NCBI RefSeq assembly: GCF_900105765.1 | Contig: NZ_FNTX01000001.1 | Coordinates: 248,001 to 312,000 of the forward strand | Length of the DNA: 64,000 nucleotides | Direction: 5' to 3' | Source: Ruania alba | GTDB taxonomy: Bacteria; Actinomycetota; Actinomycetes; Actinomycetales; Beutenbergiaceae | Shown: one piece after another, positions 27,790 through 38,584 of the stretch | How the letters are laid out: every line of letters begins with the position of its first letter | Position numbering within the stretch: the stretch's first letter is position 1 | Position numbers and translations under genes: made by a program | The notes under the pieces: model-generated | What the model was told of the DNA's origin: nothing | Database searches by the model: none | What the model saw: only the letters and a program-made list of their open reading frames with translations

Positions 27790-28003
27790 GTGATACCCCA
27801 GCGACCGGGACAGCGAGGACCTGCACGACGGCGCCTGACGGCGGTCATCCTCTGGCTGCCACTGCGCTCACCGGGCCACGATCGTGGCCCGGTCGGTCTC
27901 CGCCGGTGGCACCGGCGGCGTGGCCGCCGTCGAATCGGACCCACCTCGCCCTCCTCTGGCACGCCGCCGCCGGCTGAGCATCTCCGGGAGCGAGTGGCGC
28001 CGG
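27790..28003. other. intergenic region downstream of the two-component genes
   Basis: No supportable gene is seen here. The only clear structure is a palindrome at 27870-27893. Confidence 0.6.
27870..27893 (-). terminator. 24-bp perfect palindrome, likely terminator of the two-component operon
   Basis: ACCGGGCCACGA pairs fully with TCGTGGCCCGGT with no loop. It lies 110 bases after the response regulator stop. There is no T-tract, as is usual in high-GC terminators. Confidence 0.55.
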
Positions 28004-28663
28004 TCAGCTGAGCCGGTACCCCATCCCACGCACGGTCTCGAATCGCTGCGCTCCGAGTTTCTTACGCAGGTAGCGCACGTAGACGTCCACCACGTTCGAG
28101 CCGGGATCGAAGTCGTACCCCCAGACTCGGGAGAGCAACTGTTCCCGACTCAACACCTGCCCAGGGCTACGCAGGAACGTCTCGGCCAGGGTGAACTCCC
28201 GCGCCGAGAGGTCCACCTCCCGATCGTGCACTCGTGCCCGGCGGGTGCGCAGATCCAGGGACAGGTCGCCGTGGGTGAGGACGGTCGGTTCGGCGCCACC
28301 GGACTCGGCGCGGAGCCGGAGCCGCACCCGGGCGAGCAGTTCTTCGAACCGGAACGGCTTGGCCATGTAGTCGTCGGCCCCACCCTCCAAACCCGCCACG
28401 GTGTCGGTCACGGAGGAACGCGCCGTGAGGATGATCACGGGGATCGCCACACCGAGCGAGCGGATGGTGCGCAGCACGGTGAACCCGTCCTGGTCCGGGA
28501 GCCCGAGGTCGAGGACCAGCAGATCGAACTCCCCGGTGCTCGCCAGGTCGATCGCCTCAGTGCCGGTGCCGACCGCCGTCGGGGCGTACCCCGCTGACCG
28601 GAGGCCCTTGGCAACGAACGAAGCGATCCGCTCCTCATCCTCGGCGATCAGGATCTGACTCAT
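28004..28663 (-). CDS. OmpR/PhoB family response regulator
   Basis: This 219-residue protein has a receiver domain with acidic pocket AEDEE, phosphorylation site D52 in LVLDLGLPDQDG, and conserved K102 in AKPF. A winged-helix DNA-binding domain follows, with SAREFTLAETFLRSPGQVLSREQLL and DVYVRYLRKKLG. It overlaps the kinase gene upstream by 4 bases (ATGA), so the pair is co-translated. Family members usually bind direct repeats about 11 bases apart; such repeats occur at 25144-25161 and, in two-turn spacing, at 26913-26941. Confidence 0.95.
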   Translation of the reverse strand: MSQILIAEDEERIASFVAKGLRSAGYAPTAVGTGTEAIDLASTGEFDLLVLDLGLPDQDGFTVLRTIRSLGVAIPVIILTARSSVTDTVAGLEGGADDYMAKPFRFEELLARVRLRLRAESGGAEPTVLTHGDLSLDLRTRRARVHDREVDLSAREFTLAETFLRSPGQVLSREQLLSRVWGYDFDPGSNVVDVYVRYLRKKLGAQRFETVRGMGYRLS

Positions 28664-30198
28664 CGGTGCTCCTTCGAAGCGGTGTCGGTCGGGGCCTTGT
28701 GGTGCGCGTCAGTCACGGAATCGACCACGGGCAGGTGGATGGTGATCGTCGTCCCGGCGCCAGGAGCGGAGTCGACGGTGGTGCGTCCACCGTGTGCCTC
28801 GGCGATGGAAGCCACGATCGGGAGTCCGAGCCCGATGCCTTCGGTCACCGGGTCGAGACGCTCGAAGCGACCGAACACCCGCTCCTGGTCAGCCTCGGGT
28901 ATCCCGACGCCCTCGTCCCGCACCCAGAGTGACACGGTGGTCTCGTCGCTCGAGAGCGCGGACCCGACGGCCACGGTGGAGCCGTCCGCAGAGAACTTCA
29001 CCGCGTTGCTCGCCAGCTGCAGCAACGCCTGGGTGAGTCGCCTCGGATCGGCCTGGATGCGCACGTCCGCCAAGGAGTCGAGCACCCATCGTCGCGAGCC
29101 CAGTGTGGCGGCCTTGGCCAGCACGTCGTCGGTGAGCAGGGCCACGTCGACCTCGGAGCGGGTGACGAAGTCGGGACGCCTCGACTTCGCCAGCGTCATC
29201 AGATCCTCGACCAGGAGGTTCATCCGGTCGAGCTCGTCCAGGGCGAGCGCCCGCGTGGTCGCCGCGTCGTCGGCGTCCGTGGGGTCCATCAGTTCGAGGT
29301 GGCCACGGACGATGGTCAACGGTGTGCGCAGTTCGTGACCTACGTCGTCCAACAACTGACGCTGTGATGTGAAGGCGTGGTCGAGCCTGGCGAGCATGTC
29401 GTTGAACGTGGCACTGAGTAGGGCGAGGTCGTCGTTCCCGGACAGGGTGATTCGGCGGCTCAGATCGTCCGAGGAGCCGATCTCCTCGGCGGTGGTCCGT
29501 AGAACTTTCAGGGGGGCGAGCAGCTGACCCACCACGAACCAGCCGATCAGGGTGATCCAGGCCAGGGCAGCCACTGCCACGAGTGCATAGGTGCGGAACG
29601 TGCCCTCGATCTGGTCGTACTCGGCATCCACGTCGAACGCGAGGACCAGGGCGCCCGGCTCACTGGGCGGGTCGGTGGTGACGGGCAGCGCGAGGACCCG
29701 ATAGGTGCGTTGGGAGGTCTCGACCGTGAAAACGTCGGCCCGGTCCCATCCTGAGGCGGGCGAGACGGCGGTCAGCAGTTCCGGGTCGTCCTCGATCCGG
29801 AACGAGGTGGCGATCTCCGGGACGTGTGAGACCTCCCCGTCGATGAACCCTGCCAGCGCCTCATGGGTGGCCGGCACCACGCGACTGAGCACCGTGCGCA
29901 GCACCGCCGAGACGGAGGCGAACGGCTCCCCGGTACTCGGGTCGACGCCGATCTCGGCGAGAGTGCGGATCTCCTCCGCGGACCGGTTCAGCGAGTCGTC
30001 CAGGCGAGCCAGGCTCCGATCGCGTTCCAGCGAGTAGGCACTCACCCCGGCCGCTGCGAGTGCGAGCGCGGAGAGGATCGTCAGTGCCGCCAGTGCGCGC
30101 GTGCGGACACTGGTTCGGGGTGGGGAAAGCGCAGACGCACGGTGCCAGTATCCCTGCTCACGATGATCCGACGCCTCCGGTGGCGTGTCGGGGGTCAT
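28660..30198 (-). CDS. sensor histidine kinase
   Basis: This 512-residue membrane kinase has TM1 (ALAALTILSALALAAAGV), an extracytoplasmic sensor of about 135 residues, TM2 (LVAVAALAWITLIGWFVV), a HAMP linker, the H-box DVGHELRTPLTIVRGH, N-box ASNAVKFSADG, G1 DEGVGIP and G2 GIGLGLPIV. ATG 30198 is taken as the start; the open frame extends to 30549 but that part crosses tRNA-Trp. It precedes its response regulator, the less common order. The signal is unknown. Confidence 0.93.
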   Translation of the reverse strand: MTPDTPPEASDHREQGYWHRASALSPPRTSVRTRALAALTILSALALAAAGVSAYSLERDRSLARLDDSLNRSAEEIRTLAEIGVDPSTGEPFASVSAVLRTVLSRVVPATHEALAGFIDGEVSHVPEIATSFRIEDDPELLTAVSPASGWDRADVFTVETSQRTYRVLALPVTTDPPSEPGALVLAFDVDAEYDQIEGTFRTYALVAVAALAWITLIGWFVVGQLLAPLKVLRTTAEEIGSSDDLSRRITLSGNDDLALLSATFNDMLARLDHAFTSQRQLLDDVGHELRTPLTIVRGHLELMDPTDADDAATTRALALDELDRMNLLVEDLMTLAKSRRPDFVTRSEVDVALLTDDVLAKAATLGSRRWVLDSLADVRIQADPRRLTQALLQLASNAVKFSADGSTVAVGSALSSDETTVSLWVRDEGVGIPEADQERVFGRFERLDPVTEGIGLGLPIVASIAEAHGGRTTVDSAPGAGTTITIHLPVVDSVTDAHHKAPTDTASKEHR

Positions 30199-30208
30199 CC
30201 CTGGGCGG

Positions 30209-30238
30209 TTCGACTCACGCGCACTCGCCGGGTAGACT
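30209..30238 (+). promoter_or_regulatory. promoter for tRNA-Trp / secE / nusG
   Basis: TTCGAC at 30209-30214 and TAGACT at 30233-30238, 18 bases apart, form a good sigma-70-type promoter about 90 bases before tRNA-Trp. It is divergent from the kinase gene. Confidence 0.6.
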
Positions 30239-30326
30239 CCTCGCCAGGTGGTTGACGTCCGCCATGCTGGTTCGTGCCCGGTTCCTGGAAAGACCGGTCC
30301 GTCCCAGGCGGTGTCGACTGCTGCGA

Positions 30327-30399
30327 AGGGCAGTGGCGCAATTGGTAGCGCACCGGTCTCCAAAACCGGCGGTTGTGGGTTCGAGTCCCTCCTGCCCTG
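30327..30399 (+). tRNA. tRNA-Trp (CCA)
   Basis: The acceptor strands AGGGCAG and CTGCCCT pair fully. The anticodon stem CCGGT/ACCGG encloses CTCCAAA with anticodon CCA at 30360-30362. The T loop is TTCGAGT. The 3' CCA is not encoded. It lies directly before secE, as in most actinobacteria. Confidence 0.97.
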
Positions 30400-30450
30400 C
30401 TCCTCACCCGCGAGGGTGAAACCCAGGCCAGCCGATCCGAGGACACATCC

Positions 30451-30963
30451 GTGAGCAACTCCACCAACGCCGATTCGGGCGAGCCCGACGACGTCGGTCG
30501 TGACGACGCTGCCCGCGGGGAAGACGACCTCGACCAGGCGGCTGAGCACGAGTCCGGCGCGGACGAGTCGAACGAGGGCTCCCCGGTGGACGAATCCGCC
30601 GGCGCGGACGAGTCCAAGGGCGAGGACTCGGCGGAGACCGAGGCTGCCGCGGCCGCTGTGGCGGAGCGTCGTTCGAAGCGCGCGAGCGCCTCGGTGCGCG
30701 CGGACGATGCGGGCAAGGGGCGTCGTACGGCGTCGCGGTCTGAGGCTGAGGCGGCCCGTGCCGCCCAGCCGAATGCCTTCGCACGGATCTGGCGCTTCAT
30801 CCGCCAGGTGATCGCTGAACTCCGCAAGGTCGTCACTCCCACCCGCACAGAGCTCCTGACCTACGTGGCCGTCGTCATCGTGTTCTTGATCGTGATGATG
30901 GCCTACGTGGGCGTGCTGGACTACGGCTTCGGCCGTCTGGTGCTCTGGGCGTTCGGCGGCTGA
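30451..30963 (+). CDS. secE: preprotein translocase subunit SecE
   Basis: SecE is the small essential subunit that clamps SecY in the translocon. The conserved part is the C-terminal 60 residues: RFIRQVIAELRKVVTPTR followed by one membrane helix YVAVVIVFLIVMMAYVGVL. The first 100 or so residues form an unusually long tail rich in Asp, Glu, Ser and Ala, then basic residues. GTG 30451 is chosen for the GAGGA 8 bases upstream. The product is 170 residues. Confidence 0.95.
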   Translation: MSNSTNADSGEPDDVGRDDAARGEDDLDQAAEHESGADESNEGSPVDESAGADESKGEDSAETEAAAAAVAERRSKRASASVRADDAGKGRRTASRSEAEAARAAQPNAFARIWRFIRQVIAELRKVVTPTRTELLTYVAVVIVFLIVMMAYVGVLDYGFGRLVLWAFGG

Positions 30964-31051
30964 GCCGCCGCAGGCTCGTCAGGGCTGCGAACATCGACGA
31001 TCCGGCGACAGGCTGGAACACTGAAGAGACTCAAGGGAAGTAGGTCAGGAC

Positions 31052-31804
31052 GTGTCTGAAGAGACTCACCCCACCGGGGACGTGTCGGCGGCGGACGTGC
31101 CGGCGGACGTCACGGACGGCGAGAGCGCCGTGGCCGGTGACGGCGAGGCTGTGGTCGAGGACGCGACCGTCGACGCTCCCGCTGCTGCTGAGGACGTGGT
31201 GGAGGACCCCGTTGAGGCGTTCCGCTCCGAGCTGCGTTCGCTTCCGGGCGAGTGGTACGTGATCCACTCCTACGCCGGATATGAGAACCGGGTGAAGGCG
31301 AACCTGGAATCGCGGATCCAGTCGCTCAACATGGAGGACTACATCTTCGGCGTCGAGGTGCCGATGGAAGAAGTCGTCGAGATCAAGAACTCCGTCCGCA
31401 AGGTCGTGCGCCGGGTCCGCGTGCCCAGCTACGTGCTCGTGCGGATGGACCTCACCGACGAGTCCTGGGGTGCCGTCCGGCACACACCGGGCGTCACCGG
31501 TTTCGTCGGACACACGCACTCACCGGTTCCGCTGACCATGGACGAGGTCATGTCGATGCTGGCCACCAACATCGGGTCCAAGGCCCCGACGGCGCAGCCC
31601 TCCGGCGGTAAGTCGGCGGCATCGGCCGTACAGGTCGACTTCTCCGTCGGCGAGTCGGTCACCGTCACCGACGGCCCGTTCGACACGTTGCCGGCCACCA
31701 TCTCCGAGATCAACGCCGAGAACCAGAAGCTCAAGGTGCTGGTCTCGATCTTCGGCCGCGAGACGCCGGTCGAGCTGTCGTTCAACCAGGTCGCCAAGAT
31801 CTGA
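31052..31804 (+). CDS. nusG: transcription termination/antitermination protein NusG
   Basis: NusG binds RNA polymerase and links it to Rho or the ribosome. After an acidic tail of about 60 residues comes the NGN domain, [20 protein letters not shown] and [11 protein letters not shown], and a C-terminal KOW domain with [19 protein letters not shown]. The product is 250 residues, within the actinobacterial range. It uses a GTG start and lies 88 bases after secE. Confidence 0.96.
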   Translation: MSEETHPTGDVSAADVPADVTDGESAVAGDGEAVVEDATVDAPAAAEDVVEDPVEAFRSELRSLPGEWYVIHSYAGYENRVKANLESRIQSLNMEDYIFGVEVPMEEVVEIKNSVRKVVRRVRVPSYVLVRMDLTDESWGAVRHTPGVTGFVGHTHSPVPLTMDEVMSMLATNIGSKAPTAQPSGGKSAASAVQVDFSVGESVTVTDGPFDTLPATISEINAENQKLKVLVSIFGRETPVELSFNQVAKI

Positions 31805-32027
31805 AACGCACGGGGGCTCCGCCCCCGCGTACCCCCACGAAAAACCACACACGCACGGGGGCTTCGCCCCCCGTGTTCCCCCTAAAGGACCCACGCACGG
31901 GGCAAGCCCCCGTGACTCCCAATCACAGACTTCCGAGGGCTCCGCCCTCGGGATCCGAAGTTAGCTTCGGATTGCAACCGGGTCATCGCCCACGGCGTCG
32001 GCCCACCACCTAGAAAGCGAATCTGAT
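31805..32027 (+). promoter_or_regulatory. five-hairpin leader between nusG and rplK
   Basis: Five separate stem-loops follow each other: 31811-31827 (7-bp stem CGGGGGC), 31854-31875 (CACGGGGG arm), 31896-31914 (CACGGGG arm), 31933-31951 (CCGAGGGC arm) and 31953-31972 (ATCCGAAG/CTTCGGAT). The first three share the CACGGGG core. The array probably combines a nusG terminator with leader control of rplK-rplA. No promoter is clear. Confidence 0.7.
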
Positions 32028-32456
32028 ATGCCTCCCAAGAAGAAGGTCTCTGGCCTGATCAAGCTCCAGATCCAGGCCGGTGCTGCCAATCCGGCCCCGC
32101 CGATCGGGCCCGCCCTCGGTCAGCACGGCGTGAACATCATGGAGTTCTGCAAGGCCTACAACGCCGCGACCGAGTCCCAGCGCGGCAACGTGATCCCGGT
32201 AGAGATCACGGTCTACGAAGACCGCTCGTTCACCTTCATCACCAAGACTCCGCCCGCAGCCGAGCTCATCAAGAAGGCAGCCGGCGTCGCCAAGGGGTCC
32301 GGCACGCCGCACACTGCGAAGGTCGGCACGCTCACCCAGGACCAGGTGCGCGAGATCGCCGAGACGAAGATGGAAGACCTGAACGCCCGCGACATGGACG
32401 CAGCCGCGAAGATCATCGCCGGAACTGCGCGCTCGATGGGCATCACGGTCTCCTGA
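32028..32456 (+). CDS. rplK: 50S ribosomal protein L11
   Basis: L11 forms the GTPase-associated centre with 23S rRNA. The 142-residue protein has normal length and shows [20 protein letters not shown] and EFCKAYNA at the N-terminal domain and GTARSMGI at the C-terminal end. A ribosome-binding site (AGAAAG) lies before the ATG. It is followed by rplA, the usual pair. Confidence 0.97.
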   Translation: MPPKKKVSGLIKLQIQAGAANPAPPIGPALGQHGVNIMEFCKAYNAATESQRGNVIPVEITVYEDRSFTFITKTPPAAELIKKAAGVAKGSGTPHTAKVGTLTQDQVREIAETKMEDLNARDMDAAAKIIAGTARSMGITVS

Positions 32457-32502
32457 GCCTCACTCATACGCGGGCCGCTCGTCACTGACGGCGCGGCCCA
32501 TC

Positions 32503-32526
32503 CCGTCCGGACCACCGTCCGGACGG
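32503..32526 (+). promoter_or_regulatory. strong hairpin between rplK and rplA
   Basis: CCGTCCGGAC, loop CACC, GTCCGGACGG gives a 10-base-pair stem. The arm GTCCGGAC is itself self-complementary. A weaker stem, GGGCCGC with GCGGCCC, lies just before it. It may be an attenuator or a processing site in the L11-L1 message. Confidence 0.6.
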
Positions 32527-32586
32527 CCACCCAGTGGGAGGGTCCGCGCGGGCCCGTACCACGACTGCTGACACGAGGAGAAGCAG

Positions 32587-33270
32587 ATGGCAACGCGCAG
32601 CAAGAACTACCGCAAGGCGACCGAGCTCGTCGATCGTTCCGAGCTCTACAGCCCGACCGAGGCCGTGCAACTGGCCAAGAAGACGGCGGGTACCAAGTTC
32701 GACGAGACCGTCGAGGTTGCCTTCCGTCTCGGTGTGGACCCCCGTAAGGCGGACCAGATGGTTCGTGGCACCGTGAACCTTCCGCACGGCACCGGCAAGA
32801 CTGCCCGGGTGGTCGTGTTCGCGACCGGCGAGCGCGCCGAGCAGGCGATCGCCGCCGGCGCCGACGAGGTTGGCGGAGACGAGCTGATCGAGAAGGTGGC
32901 CGGCGGATACACCGACTTCGACGCGGCGGTGGCCACGCCGGACCTGATGGGCAAGGTGGGTCGCCTGGGCCGCGTGCTCGGTCCCCGAGGGCTGATGCCG
33001 AACCCGAAGACCGGCACGGTGACGATGGACGTGACCAAGGCCGTCACCGACATCAAGGGCGGAAAGATCGACTTCCGCGTGGACAAGCACGCCAACCTGC
33101 AGTTCATCATCGGCAAGGTCTCGTTCACCGAGACGCAGCTGCTGGAGAACTACGCGGCAGCCCACGAGGAGATCCTGCGGCTCAAGCCGTCCTCGTCGAA
33201 GGGGCGCTACATCAGCAAGGCGGTCCTCAGCACCACCATGGGGCCGGGTATCCCGCTGGCAGCCGGCTGA
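32587..33270 (+). CDS. rplA: 50S ribosomal protein L1
   Basis: L1 binds 23S rRNA at the mobile stalk and, in many bacteria, represses its own operon. The 227-residue protein contains [39 protein letters not shown] and NPKTGTV, all family signatures. GAGGAGAAGC precedes the ATG. Normal length. Confidence 0.97.
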   Translation: MATRSKNYRKATELVDRSELYSPTEAVQLAKKTAGTKFDETVEVAFRLGVDPRKADQMVRGTVNLPHGTGKTARVVVFATGERAEQAIAAGADEVGGDELIEKVAGGYTDFDAAVATPDLMGKVGRLGRVLGPRGLMPNPKTGTVTMDVTKAVTDIKGGKIDFRVDKHANLQFIIGKVSFTETQLLENYAAAHEEILRLKPSSSKGRYISKAVLSTTMGPGIPLAAG

Positions 33271-33290
33271 CAGCACTGCTCGACCAGCGT

Positions 33291-33325
33291 ACGGCCCGAG
33301 TTCCGCTTCGGCGGGCTCGGGTCGT
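33291..33325 (+). terminator. terminator after rplA
   Basis: ACGGCCCGAG pairs with CTCGGGTCGT, and an inner CCGC-TTCG-GCGG stem closes on a UUCG tetraloop. It lies 20 bases after the rplA stop. Confidence 0.75.
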
Positions 33326-33363
33326 TCGCATCCCGGCTGTGCGCCATCTCACCTGAGCCCGAG

Positions 33364-33392
33364 TTGGAGCACGGTCGCGGACCCGCTAGAGT
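33364..33392 (+). promoter_or_regulatory. promoter for rplJ-rplL
   Basis: TTGGAG (33364-33369) and TAGAGT (33387-33392) are 17 bases apart, a near-consensus promoter downstream of the rplA terminator. Confidence 0.7.
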
Positions 33393-33399
33393 GGTGCCT

Positions 33400-33545
33400 G
33401 CCTCAGACCGCCGGTCGCCCGTCACTATGGCGGGGGTTAAGTCCGCACACAGCGGAGCCAGCGCAGGTGAACGAGATCTGCAGAACCCTCCAACGCCGTC
33501 GTGCGTGATGGAATCTCAGGCCCCGTGCATCTGCGCGGGGCCTTC
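33400..33545 (+). ncRNA. L10 leader (rplJ attenuation leader)
   Basis: The 190 bases from the promoter to rplJ hold an untranslated leader. It ends with a terminator-like hairpin at 33518-33543 (AGGCCCCG with CGGGGCCT). This is the position and layout of the ribosomal L10 leader that lets L10(L12) control its own synthesis. Covariance support could not be tested. Confidence 0.5.
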
Positions 33546-33590
33546 GTCATGTCTGACCTAGGCCGGCGGCACATCACGGAAGGAGGGCTC

Positions 33591-34118
33591 ATGGCACGGC
33601 CTGACAAGGCAGCGGCTGTCGCCGAACTGGCAGAGAAGTTCCGCCAGTCCCCGGCCGCAGTGCTGACGGAGTACCGCGGGCTCACCGTCGCTCAGCTCCA
33701 GCAGCTGCGTACGACGCTCGGCAGTACCACCAGCTACGCCGTGGTGAAGAACACGCTCACCAACCTGGCGGCCAAGGAAGCCGGCGTCGACGCGTTCGAC
33801 GGCCAGCTCTCCGGCCCCACGGCCATCGCCTTCGTCGAAGGCGACCCGGTCGCGGCAGCCAAGGGCTTGCGTGACTTCGCCAAGGCGAACCCCAATCTCG
33901 TCGTCAAGGGCGGTGTCCTCGACGGGCGCACCCTGAGCGCCGAGGACATCACCAAGCTCGCGGACCTCGAGTCCCGTGAGGTGCTACTGGCCAAGGCCGC
34001 GGGCGCCATGAAGGCCAAGCTGCACCAGGCGGCGTACGTCTTCAACGCTCCGGCCTCCAAGGCCGTTCGCACCATCGAAGCCCTGCGTGAGAAGCAGGCG
34101 AGCGAGGCTGCGGCCTGA
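33591..34118 (+). CDS. rplJ: 50S ribosomal protein L10
   Basis: L10 is the base of the ribosomal stalk and anchors L7/L12 dimers. The 175-residue protein starts [17 protein letters not shown] and has [16 protein letters not shown] and VVKNTL in the rRNA-binding part. The ATG at 33591 follows the strong site GGAAGGAGG; an earlier in-frame start at 33501 lies in the leader hairpin. Normal length for actinobacteria. Confidence 0.97.
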   Translation: MARPDKAAAVAELAEKFRQSPAAVLTEYRGLTVAQLQQLRTTLGSTTSYAVVKNTLTNLAAKEAGVDAFDGQLSGPTAIAFVEGDPVAAAKGLRDFAKANPNLVVKGGVLDGRTLSAEDITKLADLESREVLLAKAAGAMKAKLHQAAYVFNAPASKAVRTIEALREKQASEAAA

Positions 34119-34196
34119 CCGGCCTCGCCTCACCTACCCACCCCTGCCGCTTCTCGCATCCCGCGCAAGCAGGCACAACAGGAAGGAACGCCGATC

Positions 34197-34589
34197 ATGG
34201 CGAAGCTCAGCACCGACGAGCTCATTGACGCTTTCAAGGAACTGACCCTCATCGAGCTCTCCGAGTTCGTGAAGCAGTTCGAGGAGACCTTCGAGGTCAC
34301 CGCTGCGGCCCCGGCCGCTGTCGCCGTTGCCGGTGGCGCCCCCGCCGGTGGTGGCGAGGCCGCCGCTGAGGAGGAGCAGACCGAGTTCGACGTCGTCCTC
34401 GAGAGCGTCGGCGACAAGAAGATCCAGGTCATCAAGGAGGTGCGCGCCCTCACCAGCCTCGGTCTGAAGGAGGCCAAGGACCTGGTTGACGGCGCCCCGA
34501 AGCCGGTTGTCGAGGGCGTGGACAAGGACGCTGCCGACAAGGCCAAGGAGGCGCTCGAGGGCGCCGGCGCCACCGTCACCCTCAAGTGA
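34197..34589 (+). CDS. rplL: 50S ribosomal protein L7/L12
   Basis: L7/L12 is the multicopy stalk protein that recruits translation GTPases. The 130-residue protein has the N-terminal dimer domain, an Ala/Gly/Pro-rich hinge (about residues 38-58), and the C-terminal domain with [20 protein letters not shown] and [16 protein letters not shown] lies upstream. Confidence 0.97.
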   Translation: MAKLSTDELIDAFKELTLIELSEFVKQFEETFEVTAAAPAAVAVAGGAPAGGGEAAAEEEQTEFDVVLESVGDKKIQVIKEVRALTSLGLKEAKDLVDGAPKPVVEGVDKDAADKAKEALEGAGATVTLK

Positions 34590-34653
34590 TCGGAGCGGGC
34601 GTTCCGGATCGACGGGGCGCCTGCACTGAGATGCTTGGCTGACTGGCCGCGAC

Positions 34654-34689
34654 GACGAGGCCCGCACCTCACGGGGTGCGGGCCTCGTC
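34654..34689 (+). terminator. strong terminator after rplL
   Basis: A perfect 15-base-pair stem (GACGAGGCCCGCACC with GGTGCGGGCCTCGTC) closes on a 6-base loop. It separates rplJL from rpoBC, although some read-through is usual here. Confidence 0.85.
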
Positions 34690-34777
34690 TGGCGTCCAGG
34701 GCCTAGACGGTCGGGGTCCTAGCCCCCACCACATGCGTGGACGAGCCCCGCGGGGATTCATCCGCGCCAGCCTGGTT

Positions 34778-34807
34778 CTGGACAGCACCCCGTTTCACGG
34801 GTATGCT
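34778..34807 (+). promoter_or_regulatory. candidate rpoBC promoter
   Basis: The 371 bases between rplL and rpoB hold the terminator above and then CTGGAC (34778-34783) and TATGCT (34802-34807), 18 bases apart. This would give a leader of about 150 bases before the rpoB start. No other gene is supportable in the gap. Confidence 0.5.
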
Positions 34808-34960
34808 GTCGCTTTGCGCTGTCGTCTGCCCCAGCTCACCCTCCCCAGCACCTCTCGCTGTGCCATGCCGGTCGATAGATCGGGCACGGACGGAAGGTCG
34901 GAATGGTGCGCTTGGCGGGCGTGAGCGCGTGTGCACACAATTCGTAGGGAAGGACCCCTC

Positions 34961-38479
<3,519 letters not shown>

Positions 38480-38584
38480 GCCTGCTCAGGTGTCGACGGG
38501 TGTGCCCCTGGCGGCCCCGGCGACACCTGAGCGGACTCCACCTGATTGGTTCCACACGGTGTTCCACCGAAGGAAGTAGGAAAA

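Noticed and set aside
30199-30549. N-terminal extension of the histidine kinase frame
   Set aside because: It runs through tRNA-Trp on the other strand and has no conserved sequence.
33501-33590. Upstream extension of rplJ from ATG 33501
   Set aside because: This part includes the attenuator hairpin; the true start at 33591 has a strong ribosome-binding site and matches the family.
34676-34924. Small plus-strand frame before rpoB
   Set aside because: It overlaps the rplL terminator and rpoB promoter, and has no ribosome-binding site or family match.
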